Positions 27,520 through 36,482 of a stretch of 64,000 bases of DNA are shown in pieces; the stretch's first letter is position 1; every line of letters begins with the position of its first letter. The notes under the pieces were generated by a model that saw only the letters and a list, made by a program, of their open reading frames with translations, made no database searches and had not been told where the DNA came from. The position numbers and the translations under genes are program-made. The DNA is from Granulicella sp965198635. Its GTDB lineage: Bacteria; Acidobacteriota; Terriglobia; Terriglobales; Acidobacteriaceae. The stretch covers positions 1,860,001-1,924,000 of the forward strand of contig OZ240669.1 of the NCBI GenBank assembly GCA_965198635.1, given 5' to 3'.

Positions 27520-29730
27520 ATGACCCTTTCGGCTCCTCCAATTCGCAGGCTTCTTTTGTTCGCACCGTTTCTGTTGGTGGTGTCCGTCATCGGTTGCGGC
27601 GGCGTAACCAGCGCCGGAGTCGCCGGTTCCGGGGCCGCGACGGGTAGCACGGGGACTACGGGCTCGACGGGCAGCACAGGTTCGCCCGGATCCACAGGCA
27701 ATACGGGCTCGACGGGAAGCACAGGAGCTACCGGGACGACAGGCTCAAGTGGGTCCACCGGCACCACGGGTTTGACTGGCACTACGGGATCTACAGGCTC
27801 AACCGGGACTACGGGCTCAACGGGGACTACAGGCACAACTGGAAGCACCGGATCTACGGGCACGACCGGCAGTACCGGAGCTACAGGAAACACAGGCTCA
27901 AGCGGCAGCACCGGCTCTACGGGCAGCACAGGCTCTACGGGCAGCACGGGGCCGGTAGCCACGACCACGCTGCCGGGACGGGTTCTCGCTGGAAATCAAC
28001 CGGTGGCCGGCGCCTCGGTGCAGCTGTTTGCGGTAGGATCTGGCGGGAACGGTTCGGCTTCGACCAGCCTGCTGACGCAGGCTGTAACGACCGATGCGGG
28101 CGGCGGATTCAGCCTGGTCGGCGACTACACCTGCCCCTCGGCGAATCAGCAGGTCTACCTGGTGACAGTCGGCGGCAATCCCCTACAGGGAGGAGCCGCG
28201 AACGGCGCGCTCGTGCTTGCGAGTGCGTTGGGGAACTGCGGCGATCTACAGACGAGCAGTCAGAAGCTGGTGGTGAATGAGGTGACCACGGTTGCGGCAG
28301 GCTACGCCCTGGCTCCGTTTGTTACCGCTTTTGACCATGTGGGCGCCAGCTCTACGAACCAGCTGGGCCTGAAAAACGCCTTTCTGAATGCACATCTGCT
28401 CGCCGACTCCGTGACGGGTCAGGCGGCATCGGTCGCGGGCAATCTCACCCTTGAAACGGCCAAGCTGTATGCATTGGCGAATGCACTGGCGAGCTGCACG
28501 GCTTCGACCGGCGGCGCTGCCTGCACACCCCTGTTCACGGCGGCGACCCCGGGCAGCGGATCGGGCACAGCGCCGGCCGATACCCTGACCGCGCTGATGG
28601 GCATCGTAAAAAATCCGGGGAACAACGTTGCGGCTGTCTTCAACACGCAGGCCGGCGTGCCTCCGTTCGCGCCCACGTTGCCGGCGGCTCCGCATGACTG
28701 GACCATGAGCCTGACGGTGACAGGCGGTGGACTCTTCGAGCCGACGGCTTTGGCGATCGACAAGTCCGGCAATGTCTGGGCGACAAACTACGGCGGCCCT
28801 GCAAGTGACGGAACCGTGAATCCGATCGGTGTCGTCGCCTACTCCCCGCAGGGCACGCCCTTCAGCGGCACTCCTTTTAGCGACGGGCAGACGGAGGCTT
28901 ACGGCCTGACGCTCGACACGAACGGCGACGTCTGGGTGACGAGCGAGGAGAACGTAGGCCATGGCAACACCACGGGCAGCGTCGCCAAGCTGCTGGGGGC
29001 AAGCAGCAGCACGCCCGGCACGCTGGTGAACACCTTCTCCGATCAGACCCTGTATTTTCCCGAATCCATTGCCGCGGATACGACCAACAATACGATTCTG
29101 ATCGGCAACTACGCCAGCGGCACGGCCACGATCTACGATTTAAGCGGAAATTTCCTGCGCAATGTGGGGTCAGGCTACTCGTCGTACACCATTGGAGTGG
29201 CCGCCGACGGTGCCGGCGGACTCTGGCTGGCGAACGAGGGTGCGCAGGACGTGACGCACGTAGCTGCCGACGGTACGGCGCAAAATGCAACCTGTTGTGA
29301 CGGTCCAGGTGCCCTGGCGGTTGACCCGCAGGCCAATGTCTGGGTTGCCAACACGCTGCCCAACGGCGGTAGTTTTACCTTCAGCGAGGTCTCGAGCACT
29401 GGGGCGCTGCGGATCACGGAGCAGAGTGCCGGCGGTCTGTTCACGCCGGGCGGCGCGGCGATCGATGCCGCCGGCCAGTTTTGGGTGACGAACTACTACG
29501 ATGGCTCGTTTACCGAGATCGCCGGCAACAACGCCACTGTCTCTGCCGGCACGGGCATCTCCCCGTTCGCCTTTGGTAAGGACGCGGCACTGCTGCAGCC
29601 CTTTGCGATCGCTCCGGACGCCAGTGGAAACCTGTGGATTTCTAACCGTGTGCGCAACAGCCTGGTGATGTTCTTCGGGCTGGCGACCCCGACCGCGACG
29701 CCTGCGCCGCCGCTGCCGGCTGCACCATAA
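27520..29730 (+). CDS. lipoprotein with collagen-like Gly-X-Thr tract and NHL/beta-propeller domain
   Basis: Surface lipoprotein of 736 residues. The N terminus is a lipoprotein signal (hydrophobic LLLFAPFLLVVSVIGC), with Cys26 as the likely lipid-modified residue. Residues 42-146 are about 34 uninterrupted Gly-X-Y triplets, almost all G-S-T, G-T-T or related with Thr in the third position, resembling bacterial collagen-like proteins. Then a small beta domain (TTLPGRVLAGNQPVAGASVQL, carboxypeptidase-regulatory-like), a helical region with paired Cys (CTASTGGAACTPLF), and a C-terminal propeller with virginiamycin-lyase/NHL-like blades (ALAIDKSGNVWATNYGG, LTLDTNGDVWVTS, AIDAAGQFWVTNYYDGS, IAPDASGNLWISN). 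A stalk-and-head surface protein is inferred; the function is unknown. Confidence 0.8.
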   Translation: MTLSAPPIRRLLLFAPFLLVVSVIGCGGVTSAGVAGSGAATGSTGTTGSTGSTGSPGSTGNTGSTGSTGATGTTGSSGSTGTTGLTGTTGSTGSTGTTGSTGTTGTTGSTGSTGTTGSTGATGNTGSSGSTGSTGSTGSTGSTGPVATTTLPGRVLAGNQPVAGASVQLFAVGSGGNGSASTSLLTQAVTTDAGGGFSLVGDYTCPSANQQVYLVTVGGNPLQGGAANGALVLASALGNCGDLQTSSQKLVVNEVTTVAAGYALAPFVTAFDHVGASSTNQLGLKNAFLNAHLLADSVTGQAASVAGNLTLETAKLYALANALASCTASTGGAACTPLFTAATPGSGSGTAPADTLTALMGIVKNPGNNVAAVFNTQAGVPPFAPTLPAAPHDWTMSLTVTGGGLFEPTALAIDKSGNVWATNYGGPASDGTVNPIGVVAYSPQGTPFSGTPFSDGQTEAYGLTLDTNGDVWVTSEENVGHGNTTGSVAKLLGASSSTPGTLVNTFSDQTLYFPESIAADTTNNTILIGNYASGTATIYDLSGNFLRNVGSGYSSYTIGVAADGAGGLWLANEGAQDVTHVAADGTAQNATCCDGPGALAVDPQANVWVANTLPNGGSFTFSEVSSTGALRITEQSAGGLFTPGGAAIDAAGQFWVTNYYDGSFTEIAGNNATVSAGTGISPFAFGKDAALLQPFAIAPDASGNLWISNRVRNSLVMFFGLATPTATPAPPLPAAP
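27643..27948 (+). repeat. degenerate 9-bp tandem repeats encoding Gly-X-Thr triplets
   Basis: About 34 tandem 9-base units of the type GGC-AGC-ACA / GGG-ACT-ACA. Codon usage varies from unit to unit while the Gly-X-Thr reading is kept, so selection acts on the protein rather than on the DNA repeat. The opposite strand of the tract is also open for several hundred codons as a Pro-Val repeat, which is a side effect of the repeat composition. Confidence 0.85.
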
Positions 29731-29736
29731 GCGAAC

Positions 29737-30438
29737 TTACATTTTCTCTTTCAGGCCAAGCCTGATCAGCAAGCGATTCATGGGAAAGCTCGTAGCAAAG
29801 CCGCAGACCATGGCAATCTGCATCATGAGCCAGTAGCGCGGATCGAAGGGCGTCAGATGGTGCGGCGCCGGAAACAGCCGGAAGTACACCAGCGCCATAA
29901 ACAGATACATGCCGATCTGGAAGGCAAGAATGGAGAGGGTATCTGCTTTCACCGCGGCCCAGATTGCGCCAGCCGGAGTAAGGTCGTCGCGCATGGGTTT
30001 GATCGCCAGGTATTGGAACAAAATGCCCACCGCCCACGCTACGGCAAAATCCAGGGTGTACTCCGCCCAAAGCACCGATCCGAAGAGGGTGAGACCGCTC
30101 GCGGCAATAGCGAACTCCGTGCCCACGTCCGAAATCATGCAGCCGGCACCGCAATGGCTGGTCCCTTCCGCGACCTGGGCAATCGTCGGGGGCGCGTCTT
30201 TTGCCTCGACGTTCCCCATCCTGCCGGTTGCTCCGGTTTGGCTGCTGGATTTCGACTTGCCGACACCCAGGGTGAAGTAGGCCCAAAGTCCAAACACGCT
30301 GAAGTACAACGCCGTGACAGGCCAGACTACGTTCATGATGCCCATGCGTTGCGGGCGGCGTACCTCGTCCACAGCGATGGTGATGGCGCAACTAATCGCT
30401 ACGGCAATGGAGATCCAAGCAACGATGGTCAGATTCAT
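29737..30438 (-). CDS. DUF4396 integral membrane protein
   Basis: Membrane protein of 233 residues from the ATG at 30438 (MNLTIVAWISIAVAIS). It matches the DUF4396 pattern as I recall it: VWPVTALYFSVFGLWAYF near residue 40, the HCGAGC motif (~95-100) followed by SDVGTEF, FQYLAIKPMR, and a C-terminal FPAPHHLTPFDPRYWLMMQ and FPMNRLLIRLGLKEKM. About six hydrophobic segments are visible. The conserved His-Cys-x-x-x-Cys could bind a metal, but the function of the family is not known to me. The stop lies only six bases from the stop of the convergent lipoprotein gene, leaving no room for a terminator. Confidence 0.8.
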   Translation of the reverse strand: MNLTIVAWISIAVAISCAITIAVDEVRRPQRMGIMNVVWPVTALYFSVFGLWAYFTLGVGKSKSSSQTGATGRMGNVEAKDAPPTIAQVAEGTSHCGAGCMISDVGTEFAIAASGLTLFGSVLWAEYTLDFAVAWAVGILFQYLAIKPMRDDLTPAGAIWAAVKADTLSILAFQIGMYLFMALVYFRLFPAPHHLTPFDPRYWLMMQIAMVCGFATSFPMNRLLIRLGLKEKM

Positions 30439-30542
30439 TCGAACCTCAGCTGGTTCAGATTCGCGGGGAGTTGACACCGTTGTGCGACAACGGAAGCCGG
30501 CGCAACCTGCTTCGAAGAGAGCCGTCTAACAATCGCGGAGGA

Positions 30543-31409
30543 ATGGTGACTTTCAGCATGTTTCCTGCTTCAACGACAGCCAAGCCTTCTGCCGTGCCCG
30601 GCGCAGAGACCGTCATCGTGCCGGAGAAGACGTCCGCCCCCCAGCGCTCCTCGGGTAGCCTCTCGGGACTGTTGCTGCTGGCTCGGATTCTGTTCGCCCT
30701 CATCCTGTTTGCACCGCTGCTGTTGGCCGCTGCCGTAAAATCGCCGAGTCCGAAGAACGCTCCTTTTCAGTTGCTGACCCACCGCATGGACGTAGATGTG
30801 GACGGGGCGCCGAATGCGTATGGACCGCCCGGCAGTAAGGCGCTGGATTCTCTGAAGCATGCGCACTACCGCGGCTGGCGGAACGCCGACATCGTCGGGT
30901 ATCTCACCGAAGACCACCATCCCCACGTGCCGGTCGTGCAGGGTCCGCAGGATCCCTTCCCGGGGCTGTATATCTCCCAGACGGCTTTTACGGATGCAGC
31001 TCGCAGGCGCGAGACCGATGTGTCGCGCTACGTGGATGCAACGCGGATCAACTACGTGGTGCTGGGCGATGAGGCACATGCGAAGGGAGCACGTTTGGGA
31101 GATTTCGTTGCGGTGTATTCGCGGGCTACCCACCGCGTCGTCTTCGGCATCGTCGGCGACAGCGGCAACCCTTCCGGCGATGAGGGTTCGCTGCATCTGC
31201 TGCAGGATCTCGGCTATCCGTTTCACGACGGAAAGCATGATGCGGTTGAGCACGCGGAGATCGTCGTTCGCTACTTCCCGCATTCCAATCCGCACAGCCT
31301 CTTCTTTCACACACAGGCCGCGCTCGATGCGGCCGCGATGCGAGAAGGCCTGAGCCGGGATTTCAGTTCGAGTCCACTGGAGCGCAAAGGGCATCCAAGG
31401 ACGCATTAG
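30543..31409 (+). CDS. membrane-anchored GH75 (fungal chitosanase)-like protein
   Basis: Protein of 288 residues from the ATG at 30543; the start is uncertain because GGAGGA directly abuts it. A hydrophobic segment (LLLLARILFALILFAPLLLAAA, ~residues 43-64) gives a signal anchor. The rest resembles the GH75 chitosanase fold: MDVDVDGAPNAYGP, a DPFPGLYISQTAF block, RYVDATRINYVVLG, GDFVAVYSR, VFGIVGDSGN with the DEGSLHLL continuation, and a closing VVRYFP. In GH75 the catalytic Asp and Glu lie in such blocks. Substrate and activity are inferred; a distant non-enzymatic relative is possible. An aldo/keto reductase follows on the same strand after 36 bases, perhaps in one transcript. Confidence 0.6.
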   Translation: MVTFSMFPASTTAKPSAVPGAETVIVPEKTSAPQRSSGSLSGLLLLARILFALILFAPLLLAAAVKSPSPKNAPFQLLTHRMDVDVDGAPNAYGPPGSKALDSLKHAHYRGWRNADIVGYLTEDHHPHVPVVQGPQDPFPGLYISQTAFTDAARRRETDVSRYVDATRINYVVLGDEAHAKGARLGDFVAVYSRATHRVVFGIVGDSGNPSGDEGSLHLLQDLGYPFHDGKHDAVEHAEIVVRYFPHSNPHSLFFHTQAALDAAAMREGLSRDFSSSPLERKGHPRTH

Positions 31410-31445
31410 ATCGCCGGCGGCGATTGAGCGTTTAAGGAGAAATGC

Positions 31446-32498
31446 ATGGAATATCGTCAGTTGGGTCGTTCCGGCTTGAAGGTGCCTGAGCTCTGCTTCG
31501 GCACCGGTACCTTTGGCGCCGGCAACGAGTTCTTCGCCGCATGGGGAAACACGCAGGTGGAGGAGGCACGCAAGCTCATCGACGTCTGTATGGAGGCCGG
31601 CTGTAACTTCTTCGATACAGCCGATGTCTACTCCGAGGGCAAGAGCGAGGCCGTGTTGGCCGAGGCGGTCAGCCACCTGAAGCGCGAAGACATTCTGATC
31701 TCTACAAAGGCTACCTTTCGCTTCGGCAAAGGCCCGAACGATGCCGGCAGTTCCCGCTACCATTTGACGCAGGCGCTGGAAGGCTCGCTGAAGCGGTTGA
31801 AGACCGACTATGTGGACGTCTACCACCTGCATGCCTTCGATGCCCTCACTCCCGTGGAGGAGACGCTGAACACGCTGGACAAGATGGTGCGCGAAGGCAA
31901 GGTCCGGTACATTGCGTGCTCGAACTTCTCCGGCTGGCACCTGATGAAGTCACTCAGCGTGAGCGAACGGTATGGCTGGGCACGGTATGTCGGCCACCAG
32001 GTGTACTACTCACTGGTGGGCCGCGATTACGAGTGGGAGTTGATGCCGCTCGCTGCCGATCAGGGTGTGGGCGCGCTGGTCTGGTCGCCATTGGGATGGG
32101 GCCGTCTGACCGGCAGGATCCGGCGTGGCCAGCCGCTACCGGAGAACAGCCGACTGCAGAACAAGACGGTGGTCGACATGGGACCGCAGGTGCCGTTCGA
32201 GCACGTCTACAAAATCGTGGACGCGATCGATGAGATCGCTAAGGAAAATGGCAAGAGCGTGCCGCAGATCGCGCTGAACTGGCTGCTGCGGCGTCCGACG
32301 GTCTCAACCCTGGTCATCGGTGCGCGCGACGAGAAGCAATTGCGCGCCAACCTGGATGCCGTGGGCTGGGAGCTGACGCCGGATCAGGTAGCCCGACTCG
32401 ATGCCGCGAGCAACGTTCCCCTGGCGTATCCGTACTGGCATCAGCAGCCGTTCTCGGAGCGCAATCCGTTTCCCATACCGCAGGCTAACCAGGCGTAA
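31446..32498 (+). CDS. aldo/keto reductase
   Basis: NAD(P)H-dependent carbonyl reductase of the AKR superfamily, 350 residues, with AAGGAG before the ATG. The catalytic tetrad can be placed: Asp and Tyr in FFDTADVYSEGKSE (~49-62), Lys in LISTKATF (~87) and His in VYHLHAFD (~126). The C-terminal cofactor region TLVIGARDEKQLRANLDAVGW is typical. It resembles the YajO/general stress 69-like branch that opens MEYRQLGRSGLKV. The substrate is unknown. The gene may be co-transcribed with the GH75-like gene 36 bases upstream. Confidence 0.9.
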   Translation: MEYRQLGRSGLKVPELCFGTGTFGAGNEFFAAWGNTQVEEARKLIDVCMEAGCNFFDTADVYSEGKSEAVLAEAVSHLKREDILISTKATFRFGKGPNDAGSSRYHLTQALEGSLKRLKTDYVDVYHLHAFDALTPVEETLNTLDKMVREGKVRYIACSNFSGWHLMKSLSVSERYGWARYVGHQVYYSLVGRDYEWELMPLAADQGVGALVWSPLGWGRLTGRIRRGQPLPENSRLQNKTVVDMGPQVPFEHVYKIVDAIDEIAKENGKSVPQIALNWLLRRPTVSTLVIGARDEKQLRANLDAVGWELTPDQVARLDAASNVPLAYPYWHQQPFSERNPFPIPQANQA

Positions 32499-32638
32499 AC
32501 CGATCAGCGTGACGCGGAGGCGGGGCGATCCCCTCGCCTCTGCTTTTAGCGTCCGTGCCGTCATTGGGCGTAAGCAAGTGAAACATTCCGGTATTCGGCT
32601 GACCCACTTCAGAAGGCTTCCACTAAGCCATGTGCCTC

Positions 32639-33154
32639 TCACAGGCGTAACCTGGCGCAGTTTGGCTCGGGCCGGTGACCCTGCGCGAAGTAGCGCTTTA
32701 AGCGTAGGAAGTGCTTCTCATATAGGTGGTAACTAAACATAGCTAGGTGGTAACTAAGCATAGCCAAGATGACGGTGAGAGACAGCGTGATCGCAGCCGG
32801 ACGACCACTCCAAGGGCACGGGAGTGAAAATGCAAATGCATCCAGCATCAGCAAAAGCCCTAGCACCATCCCGAGTGTCACTCGGCTATACGAGAAGGCC
32901 AGTACACGATGGCGTCCCCGTACGAGAACGGCGAGCATAGCCCCTGCGAATAGTTCGTCCAGGCGGGCCGGTGTCCAGGAATACAGCACATAAGGTTGCG
33001 CCACGGCCAGCGGTGTGTGCCACAGGCTAAGCCGTACCCCGATCGAGAACGCCGCGCCCAGAGCGGCTGCTGCAAACACTCGCTTCGGTGTGCGCAGGAG
33101 AAAGACCAGCAATGGCCAAAAAAATAGAACTATAGAACTGTTGTTCGATGGCAA
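32639..33154 (-). pseudogene. 5'-truncated acyltransferase-3 (OafA/YrhL-like) remnant
   Basis: Only the C-terminal ~170 residues of a membrane acyltransferase-3 protein remain; full-length relatives have about 350-400. Recognisable parts are FFWPLLVFLL at the beginning, WTPARLDELFAGAMLAVLVRG in the middle, and a closing SYHLYEKHFLRLKRYF like the family's usual end (SY-x-L-x-E-x-P-F-L-x-L-K). The catalytic His-containing N-terminal part is missing, so it cannot be active. A 21-bp tandem duplication repeats seven residues (SYHLAMF/SYHLYEK). It lies between the convergent aldo/keto reductase gene and the end of the efflux pump gene. Confidence 0.7.
32724..32765. repeat. 21-bp tandem duplication
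   Basis: Two adjacent copies, 32724-32744 and 32745-32765, match at 19 of 21 positions (AGGTGGTAACTAA-A/G-CATAGC-T/C). The unit keeps the reading frame of the acyltransferase remnant. Confidence 0.9.
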
Positions 33155-33180
33155 GCGACCACAAGTGGCTGGAGCACTCG

Positions 33181-33199
33181 GGCGCCACCAGTTGGCGCC
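33181..33199. terminator. hairpin downstream of the efflux pump gene
   Basis: GGCGCCA (33181-33187) and TGGCGCC (33193-33199) form a perfect 7-bp stem with loop CCAGT, 17 bases past the stop of the minus-strand efflux gene. No U-tract follows, so termination is possible but not proven. Confidence 0.4.
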
Positions 33200-33215
33200 T
33201 TCGCTGCCATGCAGG

Positions 33216-34889
33216 TTAGTGTCCGGCGCTGGCCGCCGCGTTTTTGGGCGGGCGCGGGATGAGGAACAGCAGTGGAAGCATGGCGCCGCAGAACAGCGTC
33301 AGGTACCGGATGATGTCGACATAGGCCAGCGTGGCCGACTGCTGATGCATCTGGTTGTAAATGAATGCCTGCGCCTGCTGGATGGCGCCGGGCGAGGCAC
33401 CGCCGAACGGTCCCCCCGTCACGCCATGCCCATTGCCGCCCTTGAAGGTCCCGGCCAAGGCCTGCACGCGTTGTGCAAAGGCCGGGTTGGTGGGCGTCAT
33501 ATCGCGCACCATGGAACTCTCATGGGCCTGCGAACGACGTACCAGCAGCGTGGCCATGAAGGCGGTGCCGCAGGAACCGCCGATGTTGCGCGCCAGGTTG
33601 GTTAGGCCGGATACATCGTTGTTCTCAGTCTGTTTTACCCCGACATAGGCCAGCGTGTTGATGGGAATGAAGAGAAAGGCCAGACCCGAGGCCTGAAACA
33701 CGCGCATGAAAACCAGTTCGCCGTAGCTGACGCCCAGATTGATCTTGGACATGTACACCAGACTGATGGTCAATAAGCCGAAGCCAAAGCCGAGCAGCTT
33801 GCGTGGATCGACCTTGCTGGAAAGGATGCCGACCACCGGCATCATGGCCATCATCATGAAACCGGCGGGTGAGAGCACCAAACCGGCGAGCTCGGCGGTG
33901 TAGCCCAGCAGCGTCTGCACGAACTGCGGAATCAGGATGGTGGTGCCGTAGAGCGAAAAGCCCAGCACAAACATCAGGATGAAGCTGATGGCAAAGCTTC
34001 GCCTGGTGAACAGGGTGAGATTCAGCAAGGGCCGGTTGCCTTCGCGCAGCTGTTTGAGCTCCCACCAGATCAGGGTCACAAAGGCCACTACCATCGTGAC
34101 CGTAAAGAAGACAATCAGGTGCGAGCCGAACCAGTCGTCCTCCTGGCCTTTGTCGAGGATGAACTCCAGTGAACCGAAGGTGAGGCCCACAAGCGCAAAT
34201 CCCAGCAGATCCAGCTTCACGCCACCCTTCTGGGAGCGTGCGACCTCTTCCTTCACGTAGGGTGGATCTTCGACGATGCGAGAGGTCAGGAACAGCGAAA
34301 TGAAGCAGATCGGGATGTTGAGAAAGAAAATCCAGCGCCAGTCAAAGTTGTCGGTGATGTAGCCGCCCAGCGTGGGACCGATAGCCGGGGCGACGACGAC
34401 GGCTAGACCGTACATGGCAAAGGCCTGGCCGCGCTTTTCGGGCGGAAAGGTATCGGCGAGAATAGCCTGCTCGCTGGGCGCGAGGCCGCCGCCGCCGATG
34501 CCCTGCAGGATACGAAAGAACACAAGCAGGGGAAGGCTCGGCGCTAGACCGCACAAGGCGGACGATATGCCGAACAGGGCCACGCAGATCATGTAAAACT
34601 TTTTGCGGCCGATGAAGGTGGTCATGTAGGCGCCGGCGGGCAGAATGACGGCGTTAGCGACCAGGTAGGCGGTAAGAACCCAGGTGGCCTCATCCTGCGT
34701 GGCGCCCAGGCCGCCGGCGATATGCGGCAGCGCCACGTTGGCGATCGAGGAGTCGAGCACCTCCATGAACGTGGCCAGCGTCACGGTCATGGCCACGATC
34801 CAGGGATTGGCCTTGGGCCGCCACGGCTTAGGGGCGGCGATCGTGGTCGGCGCGGAGGTTGCCGGCATATCGAGCGTTGCTGTGGCCAT
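33216..34889 (-). CDS. DHA2-family (EmrB/QacA) multidrug efflux MFS transporter
   Basis: Inner-membrane drug/proton antiporter of 557 residues with about 14 predicted membrane segments. Family signatures: motif D1 in TFMEVLDSSIANVALPHIAGGLGA (TM1), ATWVLTAYLVANAVILPAGAYM with GRKKFYM (motif A region), FRILQGIGGGGLAPSEQAIL (motif B) and VVAPAIGPTLGGYITDNFDWRWIFFLN (motif C). The length and helix count place it in DHA2, like EmrB. No membrane-fusion protein (EmrA) or TolC gene is adjacent, so it may work alone or with unlinked partners. A hairpin follows the stop. Drug specificity cannot be inferred. Confidence 0.92.
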   Translation of the reverse strand: MATATLDMPATSAPTTIAAPKPWRPKANPWIVAMTVTLATFMEVLDSSIANVALPHIAGGLGATQDEATWVLTAYLVANAVILPAGAYMTTFIGRKKFYMICVALFGISSALCGLAPSLPLLVFFRILQGIGGGGLAPSEQAILADTFPPEKRGQAFAMYGLAVVVAPAIGPTLGGYITDNFDWRWIFFLNIPICFISLFLTSRIVEDPPYVKEEVARSQKGGVKLDLLGFALVGLTFGSLEFILDKGQEDDWFGSHLIVFFTVTMVVAFVTLIWWELKQLREGNRPLLNLTLFTRRSFAISFILMFVLGFSLYGTTILIPQFVQTLLGYTAELAGLVLSPAGFMMMAMMPVVGILSSKVDPRKLLGFGFGLLTISLVYMSKINLGVSYGELVFMRVFQASGLAFLFIPINTLAYVGVKQTENNDVSGLTNLARNIGGSCGTAFMATLLVRRSQAHESSMVRDMTPTNPAFAQRVQALAGTFKGGNGHGVTGGPFGGASPGAIQQAQAFIYNQMHQQSATLAYVDIIRYLTLFCGAMLPLLFLIPRPPKNAAASAGH

Positions 34890-35103
34890 AAGTTCTACTT
34901 CAGATTGTAAGCAGAAGCCCGGGATTCAAAAAAGCCCCAAACGGTTGTACGTTCGCGTGACGATGGTTTGATCGGCGGCGGTTCTGCTGTCTGGAAGGAG
35001 GTGCCCCCACAGCCTGCGCGTGTTCACGGCGGTGGGAGGGCCAAACGACCCGGGACAATGCTAGGCTGCGAGGAACGGCCCCGTGGGCCTGTAGAGGAGT
35101 AGG

Positions 35104-35919
35104 GTGAACGCGGATCTTGAGAACCTGATCGTGTTGCAGGCCCAGGACCTGGAACTTGGACGGCTACGCGCGGAACTGGCCGAGGCGCCGCGGCGCGTGA
35201 AATTGGCTGAAGGAACGCTGGCCCTTGCCGAAGCGAGGCTGGCCAAGTGCCGAGCCGCGCTGGGGGAAGAGGACAAGCTGCGCCGCGCCCAGGATCGTGA
35301 GATCGCCACCCAGCGAACCAAGCTGGAACGTCTGCGGAACTCTCTAAATGGGGCGTCAAACGCACAACAGGTCTCCGCCTATGAGCACGAGATCACCTTC
35401 GCGAACAAAGCCATTGAGCGGCTCGACGATGAATCCTTTGCCTCGCTAGAACGGAACGAGGCTCTTGAATCGGAGCAGGCCGAAGCGACGGCAGCCCTGG
35501 CGCGGGCTCAGGAGGCGCTGAAGGCCGAGCGCGAAAAAGCTCTCTCGCTCAAAGCACACCATGAGGAGACCATCACCGGGGTGGAGCGTGAACGGACCGG
35601 TCTGCGCAGCGCGGTCGACCCGGCCCGGCTTTCATCGTATGACCGCTTGATCAAAACCCGCGGTACGGCGGTAGCCGAAGCCATCGGCAATGCCACGGCC
35701 GGCAAGTGCGCGGCCTGTCAGATGGGGGTGCGTCCGCAACGCTGGCAGGACCTGATCGGCCGTGATCACGCGGAGGAAATCTTCTCCTGCGAGACCTGTG
35801 GCCGCATGTTGTTTTGGGATCCGCGCCGTGACACACCGCGGGTCTGGACGGCCGGCGACCGGCTGAACTCCGCACAGGCTGGAGCCCAGTCCCCGGCAAG
35901 GGGAGGCGCTGCGCGATGA
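35104..35919 (+). CDS. coiled-coil protein with C-terminal C4 zinc ribbon (CT398/zf-RING_7-like)
   Basis: Protein of 271 residues beginning with GTG at 35104, with GAGGAG four bases upstream. Residues ~1-175 are almost entirely heptad-like coiled coil rich in Glu, Ala, Arg and Leu. The C-terminal part has two Cys pairs, CAACQ (~203) and CETCGR (~229), forming a C4 zinc ribbon. This layout matches the widespread bacterial zf-RING_7 family (Chlamydia CT398 type), thought to bind nucleic acid or partner proteins. It overlaps the next gene by four bases (ATGA), so the two are translationally coupled. Confidence 0.85.
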   Translation: MNADLENLIVLQAQDLELGRLRAELAEAPRRVKLAEGTLALAEARLAKCRAALGEEDKLRRAQDREIATQRTKLERLRNSLNGASNAQQVSAYEHEITFANKAIERLDDESFASLERNEALESEQAEATAALARAQEALKAEREKALSLKAHHEETITGVERERTGLRSAVDPARLSSYDRLIKTRGTAVAEAIGNATAGKCAACQMGVRPQRWQDLIGRDHAEEIFSCETCGRMLFWDPRRDTPRVWTAGDRLNSAQAGAQSPARGGAAR

Positions 35920-36473
35920 GCCTGGATGTCTCAGTGGGGGTAGGCCGCAAGATCATCTGCGTAGATATGGACGAGGTAATCGCGGATGCTTTGGGCGAAC
36001 ATCTGGTGCGCTACAACCGCGACTTTCAGGAGCGTCTAACGCCCAAGGACCTGTATGGGCGCTGGATCTGGGACTACGTTCCACAAGACCGGCTGCATGT
36101 GCTGGAGCGGTACATGCGCTCGGATGATTTCTTTGCGAATCTGCCGGTCATGCCGCATTCGCAACGTGTCATGGAGCGGCTGCAGGAGCGATATGAGGTG
36201 TACATCGCCACCGCAGCCATGGAAGTACCCACCAGCTTTACCGCCAAGTTTGAGTGGCTGAAGCAGCGCTTCCCGTTCATTCGCCCGTCGCACATCGTTT
36301 TTTGCGGCGATAAGGGCATCTTGCGCGGCGATTACCTGATCGACGACAACCCACGGCAACTGCGGCGATTTCGGGGCGAAGGCATCCTATACAGCGCACC
36401 GGCGAACGCCTTCGTCTCAGGATTTCGCCGTGTCAATGATTGGCTCGCTGTGGAGAAGCTGTTTCTGAGTTAA
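35916..36473 (+). CDS. 5'(3')-deoxyribonucleotidase-like HAD phosphatase (NT5C family)
   Basis: HAD-superfamily phosphatase of 185 residues. Motif I is DMDEV (~17-21), with both aspartates present. The NT5C pattern continues with FFANLPVMPHSQRVMERLQ, the motif II-like IATAAM, HIVFCGDKGILRGDYLIDDNP (motifs III/IV, Lys and DD) and a C-terminal GFRRVNDW. Family members dephosphorylate deoxyribonucleoside monophosphates. The stop of the zinc-ribbon gene and this start share ATGA. A strong hairpin follows ten bases downstream. Confidence 0.85.
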   Translation: MSLDVSVGVGRKIICVDMDEVIADALGEHLVRYNRDFQERLTPKDLYGRWIWDYVPQDRLHVLERYMRSDDFFANLPVMPHSQRVMERLQERYEVYIATAAMEVPTSFTAKFEWLKQRFPFIRPSHIVFCGDKGILRGDYLIDDNPRQLRRFRGEGILYSAPANAFVSGFRRVNDWLAVEKLFLS

Positions 36474-36482
36474 GCGAAGACT

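Noticed and set aside
27643..27948. CRISPR-like or satellite repeat array
   Set aside because: The 9-base units are contiguous, vary by synonymous changes and encode collagen-like triplets; there are no spacers.
26559..27968. 469-codon minus-strand frame beginning with repeated Pro-Val-Glu units
   Set aside because: It is the reverse reading of the Gly-X-Thr repeat and of rnpB. It has no ribosome binding site or domain, and the opposite-strand lipoprotein has a signal peptide and conserved modules.
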